Below are positions 17,124-25,333 of a stretch of 64,000 nt of DNA, one piece after another; within the stretch, counting starts at the first letter, position 1, and every line of letters begins with the position of its first letter. The stretch comes from JAFGCL01 sp964423835 (lineage in GTDB: Bacteria; Chloroflexota; Dehalococcoidia; UBA2247; RBG-13-53-26), in the NCBI GenBank assembly GCA_964423835.1, contig CAYRGJ010000009.1, forward strand, positions 41,490-105,489, given 5' to 3'. The translations under genes and the position numbers were made by a program. The notes beneath the pieces were generated by a model, which saw only the letters and a program-made list of their open reading frames with translations, did not search any database and had not been told where the DNA came from.

Positions 17124-18452
17124 CTACTTCAGGCCCGACATCAGGCGCCTGGCCTTGCTGGGGTCCCCGAGCTGCTTCATCAGCTTCTGGACCTGGCGGA
17201 ACTGGTTCAGCAGCTGGTTCACGTCCTGGGTGGTGGTCCCGCTACCCCTGGCGATGCGGCGGCGGCGGCTGCCATCGATCAGGTCCGGGTTCTGGCGTTC
17301 GTCCCTGGTCATGGAGCGGACGATGGCTTCCACCTTCTTCAGCTGCTTCTCGTCCATGCCCTCGGGCAGCTTCTTGGCCACGGACGACATGCCGGGGATC
17401 ATCTCCAGGAGGTGGCTGATGGACCCCATCTTCCGCACCTGCTGCAGCTGCTCCAGGAAGTCCTCGAAGGTGAAGCTGGCCGAGCGGATCTTCTTCTCCA
17501 TGTCCTTGGCCCACTTCTCGTCCATGACCTTCTCCGCCTTCTCGATGAGGGTGAGCATGTCGCCCATCCCCAGGATGCGGGAGGCCATGCGGTCCGGGTA
17601 GTAGGCTTCCAGGGCGTCCACCTTCTCGCCCATGCCCACGAACTTGATGGGCACGCCGGTGACGGACTTGATGGAGAGGGCCGCGCCGCCCCTGGCGTCT
17701 CCGTCCATCTTGGTGAGAATCAGCCCGGTCAGGCCGACACGGGTGTGGAACTCCTCGGCGACCCGCACCGCCTCCTGCCCGGTCATGGCGTCGACCACCA
17801 GCAGGACCTCGGTGGGCTGCAGCACCTTCTTCACATCCTGCAGCTCCGGCATGAGCTCGGCATCGATGTGCAGGCGGCCCTGGGTGTCCACGATAAGCCA
17901 AGTGCTCCCGGTCTCCCGGGCCCGCTGCAGGGCGTGGGCGCAGATGTCGGCGGGCTTTGATTTCTGGTCCTCGGCATAGACCGGCAGGTTGAGCTGCTTG
18001 CCCAGGACGACCAGCTGGTCGATGGCGGCCGGCCGCCGGGTGTCGGCCGCTACCAGCAGCGGGCTCTGGCCCGACCGCCTCAGGTGCAGGCCCAGCTTGG
18101 CGGCCGTGGTGGTCTTGCCGCTGCCCTGCAGGCCCACCAGCATCATCACCGAGGGTGGCCGGCCCGCCGGAATGAGCGTGCTCTGGCCGCCGCCCAGCAG
18201 GGCCGTCAGCTCCTCGTGGACGATCTTGACCACGTGCTGGGTGGGGGTCAGGCTGTTCAGCACCTCCTGGGTGAGCACCCGCTGGCGCACCCTGGCGGTG
18301 AAGTCCTTCACCACCTTGAGGTTGACGTCGGCCTCCAGGAGCGCCAGCCTTACCTGGCGCAGCGCCTCGTCAACGTCCTTCTCGGTCAGGCCGCCCTTGC
18401 CGGAGAGCTTTTTGAAGACGTTGCCGATCTTCTCGGACAGGAGATCAAACAT
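17124..18452 (-). CDS. ffh: Signal recognition particle GTPase Ffh (SRP54)
   Basis: 442 residues. It binds signal sequences and SRP RNA and delivers ribosomes to FtsY. The N domain leads into the G domain with GLQGSGKTTTAAKLG (around residue 108), VAADTRRPAAIDQL, and TKMDGDARGGAAL. The Met-rich M domain occupies the last 130 residues (RKMGSISHLLEMIPGM and following). The G3 element reads DTQGRL where the family almost always has DTAGRL. It has its own promoter and a leader of about 15 bases. No SRP RNA gene was recognised in the window. Confidence 0.96.
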   Translation of the reverse strand: MFDLLSEKIGNVFKKLSGKGGLTEKDVDEALRQVRLALLEADVNLKVVKDFTARVRQRVLTQEVLNSLTPTQHVVKIVHEELTALLGGGQSTLIPAGRPPSVMMLVGLQGSGKTTTAAKLGLHLRRSGQSPLLVAADTRRPAAIDQLVVLGKQLNLPVYAEDQKSKPADICAHALQRARETGSTWLIVDTQGRLHIDAELMPELQDVKKVLQPTEVLLVVDAMTGQEAVRVAEEFHTRVGLTGLILTKMDGDARGGAALSIKSVTGVPIKFVGMGEKVDALEAYYPDRMASRILGMGDMLTLIEKAEKVMDEKWAKDMEKKIRSASFTFEDFLEQLQQVRKMGSISHLLEMIPGMSSVAKKLPEGMDEKQLKKVEAIVRSMTRDERQNPDLIDGSRRRRIARGSGTTTQDVNQLLNQFRQVQKLMKQLGDPSKARRLMSGLK

Positions 18453-18473
18453 GTGTCACCGCCCCCGAAAACC

Positions 18474-18502
18474 ATTGTATCCGCTGCCTCTCCAAAAGGA
18501 AA
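18474..18502 (-). promoter_or_regulatory. Promoter of ffh
   Basis: On the minus strand TACAAT (18474-18479) has a weak TTTCCT (18497-18502) 17 bases upstream. The predicted start is near 18467, about 15 bases before the ffh ATG. Confidence 0.5.
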
Positions 18503-18600
18503 GGAGCCCGCTCGGGGCGGGAGCGCGCTTCCAGGATCGGGTGGGCATTGTGCGGACGCGCGCCCGCCGCCCGACCGCACGGCCGGACCGCGCCGGCCCT

Positions 18601-18630
18601 TTGACAGCGCGATAAGGGCCGGCCTATCAT
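18601..18630 (+). promoter_or_regulatory. Promoter of the acyl-CoA synthetase-ClC pair
   Basis: Consensus TTGACA (18601-18606), an 18-base spacer and TATCAT (18625-18630). The predicted start at about 18637 leaves only some ten bases before the ATG at 18647, so the mRNA is nearly leaderless. Confidence 0.8.
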
Positions 18631-18646
18631 CTTGGTGAAAGCTACC

Positions 18647-20191
18647 ATGTCCACTGACGCATACGCATCCGGCGGCCATCCCCTCGAGTACATCTTCCAC
18701 CCCCGCTCCATCGCCATCGTGGGGATCTCCGCCGATCTCCCCAAGCTCTGGATCAGGCGGCTCTACCTCGACTCCCTCATCGAGGGCGGCTTCCCGGGCC
18801 GGATCTACCTGGTGAACCCCAAAGGGGGAGAGATGGCCGGCCTCCCCATATACCGCACCCTGGCCGAGGTCCCGGGAGAAGTGGACCAGGTCATCGTGTC
18901 CATCCCCGCCCGGCACACCCCGGCGCTGCTCGAGGAATGCGTGGCCAAAGGGGTCAGGGTGGTCCACGTCTTCACCTCCGGCTTCGCCGAGACCGGCGAG
19001 CCGGAGCGTGGTGAGCTGCAGGACCGGCTGGTGGCCATAGCCCGCCGCGGCGGTCTGCGCATCATCGGCCCCAACTGCCTCGGGCTCTACTACCCCGCCG
19101 GCGGCATCAAGCTCAGCCCGGACTTCTCGATGGAGCCGGGGCCTGTCGGCTACCTCTGCCAGAGCGGGGGCAATGTTGACTTTGCGGTGCGCCACGCCAC
19201 CTCCAGGGGGCTGCACTTCAGCAAGGTGGTCAGCTACGGCAACGCCAGCGACATCAACGAGTGCGATCTCCTGGACTACTTCGCCGCTGACCCGGAGACG
19301 AAGGTCATTGCGGCCTACATCGAGGGGGTCCAGGATGGCCGCCGCTTCGTCCGGGCGCTCTCGAAGGCGGCCGGGGCCAAGCCGGTGGTGGTCTTCAAGG
19401 GCGGGTACACGGCCGGGGGCCTGCGGGCGGCCGCCTCGCACACCGGTTCCCTGGCCGGGGCCGACGCTGTCTGGACCGGGATCCTGAGGCAGGCGGGGGC
19501 CATCCGGGTGTACGGCATCGAGGAGATGGTGGACATGCTGATGGCGCTGCTGCGCATGGCGCCGCCGCAGGGCCCCAGCGCCTGCGTGGTGGGCCACGGC
19601 GGCGGGGCCAGCGTCATGGCCACCGACGAGGTGGAGCAGGCCGGCCTGCGCCTGGCGCCCATGCCCGCCCCGGTGAGGGACACGCTGACCCAGTTCATTG
19701 ACCTGGCCAACAGCATGCTGCGCAACCCGGTGGATGTCAGCCCGCTGGCTGGAATAGACGGCTTCGCGCTGCTGGGGGACCTGCGGGGGGGGAAGCCCGT
19801 GGACGTGCTGCGGGAGAGGTCAGCCACGCCGCTCGGCGGCAACTGGGGCCGGCTGAACCAGGCCATGGAGTCCTGGCCCGGGCTGGACCTGGTCATCTAC
19901 CAGCACGGGTTCGACATCAGCCCCATGCCCATCGATGACTTCGTCGTGGCCGGGTCGGTGGGCCCCCTGGTGCTGGCCGCCAGGGAGTGCCGCCTGCCAA
20001 AGGCCATCGTGCTCCATTCGATGGGCAATGATCAGGCCTGGAAGGCGTCGGAGGCGGTGCGAGGGCTGTGCGCCGAGATGGGCCTGCCGCTCTTCCTGTC
20101 CATGAGAGGGGCGGCCAGGGCCATCCGCCGGCTCATCGATTTCAACGCGGCCGGTCCGGAGCGCCTGGCCGGCCTCCGCAAGAAGCCGTGA
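18647..20191 (+). CDS. ADP-forming acyl-CoA synthetase, alpha-type subunit (CoA-binding plus ligase domains)
   Basis: 514 residues. An N-terminal CoA-binding Rossmann domain (FHPRSIAIVGISADLPK) is followed by the succinyl-CoA ligase-like domains, with GPNCLGLYYP, YLCQSGGNVDF and the region SHTGSLAGADAVWTG, near where the phosphorylatable His of such ligases lies. The ATP-grasp beta domain found in fused enzymes is absent and no beta-subunit gene is adjacent, so the active complex must use a distant gene or the activity differs. ATG 18647 was chosen because the promoter leaves no room for earlier starts. The stop overlaps the ClC gene as GTGA. Confidence 0.82.
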   Translation: MSTDAYASGGHPLEYIFHPRSIAIVGISADLPKLWIRRLYLDSLIEGGFPGRIYLVNPKGGEMAGLPIYRTLAEVPGEVDQVIVSIPARHTPALLEECVAKGVRVVHVFTSGFAETGEPERGELQDRLVAIARRGGLRIIGPNCLGLYYPAGGIKLSPDFSMEPGPVGYLCQSGGNVDFAVRHATSRGLHFSKVVSYGNASDINECDLLDYFAADPETKVIAAYIEGVQDGRRFVRALSKAAGAKPVVVFKGGYTAGGLRAAASHTGSLAGADAVWTGILRQAGAIRVYGIEEMVDMLMALLRMAPPQGPSACVVGHGGGASVMATDEVEQAGLRLAPMPAPVRDTLTQFIDLANSMLRNPVDVSPLAGIDGFALLGDLRGGKPVDVLRERSATPLGGNWGRLNQAMESWPGLDLVIYQHGFDISPMPIDDFVVAGSVGPLVLAARECRLPKAIVLHSMGNDQAWKASEAVRGLCAEMGLPLFLSMRGAARAIRRLIDFNAAGPERLAGLRKKP

Positions 20192-22017
20192 GCCACCATT
20201 CCCGATCCCCCGCCGCCTGGAGATCCCTGGCCGGCCGAGTGCGCTCGCTGCCGAAGCGCCTGCGCGGTTCCGAGACCGCACTGGGCCTCGCCCTGGCGGT
20301 GGTGGTTGGCCTCCTGGCCGGCCTGGGCGCAGTAGGGTTCGTACACCTTATCAGGTTGTTTCAGTGGCTCTTCTTCAATCGGGGAGCCAGTGCCCTCGAG
20401 CCTCTTGGTGATTACTACGTCATCCTCCTGCCCGCTGTGGGCGGGCTGCTGGTGGGCCTCATCGTCCACCTGTTGGCGCGCGAGGCCAGGGGAGACGGGC
20501 CCCCGCAGGTGATGGAGGCCGCGGCCGTCAAAGGGGGACGCATACGCTCGAGGGTGGCCATAGTCAAGGCCCTGGCCTCCTCGATCTGTATCGGAAGCGG
20601 CGGGTCGGTGGGGCGCGAGGGACCGGTCATCCAGATCGGCTCTTCGCTGGGCTCCACCGTGGCGCAGTGGCTTCGGCTGCCGGAGGAATGGAACAGAACG
20701 ATGCTGCTGTGCGGCGCGGCTGGAGGCGTCTCGGCCATGTTCAACGCGCCCATCGGCGGCGTGTTCTTCGCCCTGGAGGTGCTGCAAAGGCGGCTCGCCG
20801 CCGCCAACCTGGCGTACGTTGTCATCAGCTCGGTGACGGCGAATCTGGTGGCCCACAGCTTCCTCGGTGATACGCCCTCCTTCTCCATACCGGCCTACCA
20901 CATGAACAGCCACTGGGAGATGCTCCCCCACGTGGTGCTGGGCGTCGTTTGCGGGGTGCTCGCGGCCGGCTTCATCTGGTTCTTCTTCAAGTGCGAGGAC
21001 CTGTCCGCAGCCGTGAGGATCCCGCCCTGGATCAAGCCCGCCATCGGCGGCCTCCTGGTCGGGCTCATCGGCTTATCGTACTTCGATGTCCTGGGCGTGG
21101 GATACGGGGGATCCTACGGGATGGGCGGGGCATTTGAGCCCCGAGGAGCGGTGGACGAGGCCCTGCTGGGAAGCATGGGGCTGTCCACGATGGTGGTGTT
21201 GCTGGGCCTCAAGATCGTGGCCACATCTGTGAGCCTGGGCAGCGGCGGCAGCGGCGGCACCTTCGCTCCCTCGCTCTTTGCCGGCTCCATGCTGGGCGGC
21301 GCCTTCGGGCTGACAGTGCAGAGGCTCTTTCCCTCGATCACGGCCGCATCGGCCGCCGACGCCTCGGGGTCCTACGCCCTGGTGGGAATGGGAGCGATGT
21401 TTGCGGCGGTAGTCCACGGGCCCATAACAGCCATCATCCTGCTGTTCGAGATGACGCGGGACTACAGCCTGATAGTGCCCCTGATGACCGCCGTGGTCTT
21501 CAGTGTGGCGGTGGCCAGGGGCCTCCACCGCGAGTCGATCTACAGCGCAGTCCTGGTCCGGCGCGGCGTCGACGTGCATCGAAAGAGGGCCACCGACGCC
21601 ATGGCGACCATCACCGTGGGCGAGGCCATGACCCGCGATTTCCCCACCGTTCCACCGGCCATCTCCCTGACAGAGCTGGTAGAGAAGATCCATGCCACCG
21701 GGCATCACGGTTTTCCGGTGGTGGACCGGGACGGCCATTTCCGCGGAATCGTCACGCTGCAGGATATTGAAGAAGCAGCTTCGCAGAAGGGAGCGCTCCT
21801 GACCGCCATGGACATCGCCACCAGGTCCCCCGTCGTGGCCTACCCCGACCAGTCAATCAGGGAAGCCCTTCGCCAGCTGGGAGGCCGCGATGTCGGGCGC
21901 ATCCCGGTCGTTGACAGGGATAACCCGGAGAGACTGCTGGGCGTTCTCCGGCGGCACGATGTGCTCCGAGCGTACCGAAAGGCCCTTGAGGAGGGCGCCG
22001 CTGGCACTGCCCGTTGA
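20188..22017 (+). CDS. ClC-family chloride channel/transporter with C-terminal CBS pair
   Basis: 609 residues. About ten to eleven hydrophobic segments span residues 30-440. The ClC selectivity motifs are GSGGSVGREGPVIQIGS (around 142) and GSGGSGGTFAPSLF (around 352). The last 150 residues form two CBS modules (EAMTRDFPTVPP and the repeat ending GRIPVVDRDNPERLLGV), which bind adenine nucleotides in related proteins. The GTG at 20188 overlaps the preceding stop (GTGA), so translation is coupled to the acyl-CoA synthetase subunit. Whether it is a channel or an H+/Cl- exchanger is unresolved. Confidence 0.93.
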   Translation: MSHHSRSPAAWRSLAGRVRSLPKRLRGSETALGLALAVVVGLLAGLGAVGFVHLIRLFQWLFFNRGASALEPLGDYYVILLPAVGGLLVGLIVHLLAREARGDGPPQVMEAAAVKGGRIRSRVAIVKALASSICIGSGGSVGREGPVIQIGSSLGSTVAQWLRLPEEWNRTMLLCGAAGGVSAMFNAPIGGVFFALEVLQRRLAAANLAYVVISSVTANLVAHSFLGDTPSFSIPAYHMNSHWEMLPHVVLGVVCGVLAAGFIWFFFKCEDLSAAVRIPPWIKPAIGGLLVGLIGLSYFDVLGVGYGGSYGMGGAFEPRGAVDEALLGSMGLSTMVVLLGLKIVATSVSLGSGGSGGTFAPSLFAGSMLGGAFGLTVQRLFPSITAASAADASGSYALVGMGAMFAAVVHGPITAIILLFEMTRDYSLIVPLMTAVVFSVAVARGLHRESIYSAVLVRRGVDVHRKRATDAMATITVGEAMTRDFPTVPPAISLTELVEKIHATGHHGFPVVDRDGHFRGIVTLQDIEEAASQKGALLTAMDIATRSPVVAYPDQSIREALRQLGGRDVGRIPVVDRDNPERLLGVLRRHDVLRAYRKALEEGAAGTAR

Positions 22018-22096
22018 CCGGGCCGGGAGCATTGCCGGCCCCTCCGGCAGCCTCTGGCAGAGCCCCCCGGCTCGGGCCTCTGTTCCGGGACCCTTC

Positions 22097-24301
22097 TCAG
22101 GCCTCCGCCACAGCCTTGGGTATGGCCTGCATGTACAGGCGCGCCAGGCGCGCCACGGGGGCCTTCACCCAGCGGTTGATGACCAGGGACCGGCCCTTCA
22201 CCTCGCCGATGCGGGCGCAGGGGACGCCATGCTTCCGGCACAGGGCCGCCAGCTTCGCCCGGTTGGCCGGGGGCGCGCTCACCACGATGCGGGACTGCGT
22301 CTCGCCGAACAGAAGGGCATCGGGACGGATGGCGTCATCGAGCTGAATCAAGGCCCCGCGTCCGCCCAGGATGCAGCACTCCGCCAGGGCCACGGCCAGG
22401 CCCCCGTCGGAGCAGTCATGGGCGCTGGAGACCAGGCCCCGGGACACCAGATCCAACACCACGGCCTGCACGGCCTTCTCCCGCGCCAGGTCCAGGGCCG
22501 GCGCCCTCCCCTGGCGGAGGTCGTGGACCAGGTGCAGATACTGGGAGCCACCCAGCTCTTCCCGGTTCTCTCCGATGAGGAGAATCTCATCCCCTTCGTT
22601 CTTGAAATCGGCGCTGGTAATCCGGTTCACGTCGTCCACCACGCCCACCATGCCGATCACCGGCGTGGGGTACACCGCCCCCCGGGGGTTCTCATTGTTG
22701 AAGCTCACGTTGCCGCTGACCACCGGAAGCTCCAGGGCCCGGCAGGCCCGGGTGATGCCCCTGACCACCTGGTAGAACTGCCAGTAGATCTCGGGGTTGA
22801 AGGGATTGCCGAAGTTCAGTCCGTCGGTGACCCCCAGCGGCCGGGCGCCGCAGCAGACCAGGTTGCGCGCGGCCTCAGCCACGGCGATCTGCCCGCCGGT
22901 GAAGGGGTCCAGGTAGCAGTAGAGGCCATTGCCGTCGGTGGTGGCGGCGATGGCCTTGTTGATCTGCTTGACATAGTAGACGCCGGCGTCATGGCCACTG
23001 GCCAGGCAGAGGGGCCTGGTCAGCCTCCTGGCCACCTTCCCGGCCAGCCACTGCTTGGAGGCGATGGTCGGCGATGAGAGAAGCTCGCCCAGGGCCGCGG
23101 TGTAGTCCCGGGGCTGCCTGATCTTCCGCAGGTCCAGGCGCCGGGTCTCCTTCAGGTACGCCGGCTGCCTCTTCTCCCGGGTGTACTCGGGCCCCACCGC
23201 CAGCGCCTCCGCCGGCACCTCGGCCACCACCTTCCCCTCCTCCTTCACCCGCAGGATGCGGTCAGCGGTCACCTTGCCGATCACGCTGCACCCCACGCGG
23301 TGCCGGGCGAATACGGCCTTCACCTTCGGCAGGCTGGCCGGGCGGACGATCAGGAGCATCCTCTCCTGTGACTCGGAGAGCATGATCTCATAGGGGGTCA
23401 TCCCCTCCTCCTTGCGCGGCACCAGCGCGATGTCGATCTCCATGCCCGTGCCGGCCTTGTAGGCGGTCTCGCTGCAAGAGCAGACTATGCCCGCCGCCCC
23501 CATGTCCTGCATGCCCACGACCAGCTTCTTCGCGGCCAGTTCCAGGCAGGCCTCGCGGACGGCCTTGCCGGTCCTGGGATCGCCGATGGCCACCGCGCTC
23601 TTCTTCTGCTCCGCGCTTTCGTCCAGGCCCGACGACGCGAAGCTGGCCCCCTCTACTCCATCCCTCCCGGTGGCGCCGCCGGCGATGATCACCAGGTTGC
23701 CGGGGCCCTCGGCCCGGGCCCGGATGATGTCCTCCTTCTTCAGCAGGCCGACCACCATGGCGTTGACCAGGGGATTGCCCTGGTAGGTGGGGTCGAAGTA
23801 CACCTCGCCGGCGATGGCCGGCAGGTCAACCTGGTTGGCATAGTCGGTGAACCCGCGGGCCACCTCCTTGAAGAGGAACCTGGTCCGGTCGTCGCCCAGC
23901 AGGCCGAAGCGCAGCGAGCTGAGGAGGAAGAGAGGGCGGGCGCCCACCGTGAATATGTCCCGTATGCACCCTCCGCCCCCGGTGGCGCTGGCTATGTACG
24001 GCTCGATGGCCGAGGGGTGGTTGTGGGACTCCACCTTGAAGACCACGGCATGCTCGTCATCAATCGATATCGCCCCCGAGTTTTCGCCCGAGGTGAGGAA
24101 GACGTTCTTCCCGGAGGTTGGCAGCAGGCGCAGCACCTTCCGGGAGTTCTTGTAGGAGCAGTGCTCGGACCACATCTCGGAGAACATCCCCATCTCGGTG
24201 TAGTTGGGCTCTCTCCCCAGCAGGTTCTTGATCCGGCCGTACTCGGCAGCGGAGAGCCCCATCTCCTCCGCCAGCCTGGCGCCCTTCTTCTCTCTGGCCA
24301 T
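22097..24301 (-). CDS. purL: Phosphoribosylformylglycinamidine synthase subunit PurL
   Basis: 734 residues, the small-type PurL that works with separate PurS and PurQ subunits. It catalyses ATP-dependent FGAR amidation in purine synthesis. The start has EPNYTEMGMFSEMWSEHCSYK with the conserved catalytic His region. GGATGRDGVEGASFAS (around 210) and HDCSDGGLAVALAE (around 650) are family landmarks. It appears to be a single gene, separated from secF by a terminator-like hairpin. No complete purQ or purS is in the window, but a short purQ-like relic lies before efp. Confidence 0.96.
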   Translation of the reverse strand: MAREKKGARLAEEMGLSAAEYGRIKNLLGREPNYTEMGMFSEMWSEHCSYKNSRKVLRLLPTSGKNVFLTSGENSGAISIDDEHAVVFKVESHNHPSAIEPYIASATGGGGCIRDIFTVGARPLFLLSSLRFGLLGDDRTRFLFKEVARGFTDYANQVDLPAIAGEVYFDPTYQGNPLVNAMVVGLLKKEDIIRARAEGPGNLVIIAGGATGRDGVEGASFASSGLDESAEQKKSAVAIGDPRTGKAVREACLELAAKKLVVGMQDMGAAGIVCSCSETAYKAGTGMEIDIALVPRKEEGMTPYEIMLSESQERMLLIVRPASLPKVKAVFARHRVGCSVIGKVTADRILRVKEEGKVVAEVPAEALAVGPEYTREKRQPAYLKETRRLDLRKIRQPRDYTAALGELLSSPTIASKQWLAGKVARRLTRPLCLASGHDAGVYYVKQINKAIAATTDGNGLYCYLDPFTGGQIAVAEAARNLVCCGARPLGVTDGLNFGNPFNPEIYWQFYQVVRGITRACRALELPVVSGNVSFNNENPRGAVYPTPVIGMVGVVDDVNRITSADFKNEGDEILLIGENREELGGSQYLHLVHDLRQGRAPALDLAREKAVQAVVLDLVSRGLVSSAHDCSDGGLAVALAECCILGGRGALIQLDDAIRPDALLFGETQSRIVVSAPPANRAKLAALCRKHGVPCARIGEVKGRSLVINRWVKAPVARLARLYMQAIPKAVAEA

Positions 24302-24329
24302 GTCTTTCCTCCCGTTCCAGATAAGACAA

Positions 24330-24353
24330 GGGCCGACGCCGTAGCGTCGGCCC
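24330..24353 (-). terminator. Hairpin between secF and purL
   Basis: A perfect 10-bp stem, GGGCCGACGC (24330-24339) with GCGTCGGCCC (24344-24353), around the loop CGTA. On the minus strand it is followed by the U-rich CTTGTCTTATCT, so it probably ends the secDF transcript. It could also act as a leader structure for purL. Confidence 0.65.
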
Positions 24354-24406
24354 CTCCTCTTTCAGATCACTGGCTCCTCACTCTATGGCAGCCGGGAGCG
24401 CCCGCT

Positions 24407-25333
24407 CTATGGCTCCCTCTGGCGCAGGCGAGACAGCCCGGGGACCAGGGTCCGCCAGTCCCCGTGCTCCCACATCACCAGCAGCTCTGCGGCCACGAAG
24501 ATGGAGCTGTAGGTGCCGGCCACGATCCCCACTAACAGGGCCATCAGGAAGCTGCGGACGGGCCCGCCCACGATGAGATACACCGCCAGGATGCACAGCA
24601 GCGTGGCCATGCCGGTGTTGAGCGAGCGCACCAGGGTCTCCGAGATGCTGAAGTTGACCAGGGCATCATAATCGCCCCCGCCGATGCCGCGGGCCTTGTT
24701 CTCGCGGACGCGGTCCAGGACCACGATGCCATCGTTGACGCTGTAGCCGATGACGGCCAGCAGGGCGGTGATGAACAGGGGGTCCACCTCCCAGTCCGCG
24801 AACCGCCCCACCAGGGCGAAGATGCCGAAGGTGGTCAGGATGTTGAAGACCAGCGCCACCACCGCCGCCACGCCGTAGCGGAAGGAGTGCGGCACCCTGC
24901 GGAAGGCAAAGGTGATGTATACCAGCACCAGGACCAGCGCTACGCTGACGGCGATGGCCGCATCGCGCGTCGTCCTGGCCGCTATGGCCGCCGAAATGAT
25001 GCCCGTCTCACCTTCCAGGACCGTCCCGATATCGCTCAAACCGGCCTTCAGGGCCGCCTGCTCGTCCCCGCTGATCTCCCCCATGCGGATGAGGAGATTG
25101 CCGCCCGTTTCCTGTATCCGGCCGGACATCCCGCCGTACCCCATCTCCCCCAGCCTGTCGGCCACGAGGCCAACACCGGTCCCCTCGTTGGGCTGCAGCA
25201 TCAGCTGGAAGCCGCCCTTGAAGTCCCAGCCCAGCCTCAACCCGCCGGGGGTGAAGGCCAGGATGGCGCCCAGGGCCATGATGATCAGCGAGACCAGCAG
25301 GAACCAGCGCCTCTTGGCGGCGAAATCAAGCAT
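24407..25333 (-). CDS. secF: Protein translocase subunit SecF
   Basis: 308 residues, the RND-like partner of SecD that uses the proton gradient to help proteins leave SecYEG on the outer side. The first membrane helix follows the N-terminal MLDFAAKRRWF. The periplasmic-type domain has LGWDFKGGFQLML. Five more helices follow, including YSVNDGIVVLDRVRENK. The ATG at 25333 was chosen because it overlaps the secD stop (ATGCTTGA) and starts right before the conserved region; an upstream ATG would add 17 unrelated residues. Confidence 0.95.
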   Translation of the reverse strand: MLDFAAKRRWFLLVSLIIMALGAILAFTPGGLRLGWDFKGGFQLMLQPNEGTGVGLVADRLGEMGYGGMSGRIQETGGNLLIRMGEISGDEQAALKAGLSDIGTVLEGETGIISAAIAARTTRDAAIAVSVALVLVLVYITFAFRRVPHSFRYGVAAVVALVFNILTTFGIFALVGRFADWEVDPLFITALLAVIGYSVNDGIVVLDRVRENKARGIGGGDYDALVNFSISETLVRSLNTGMATLLCILAVYLIVGGPVRSFLMALLVGIVAGTYSSIFVAAELLVMWEHGDWRTLVPGLSRLRQREP

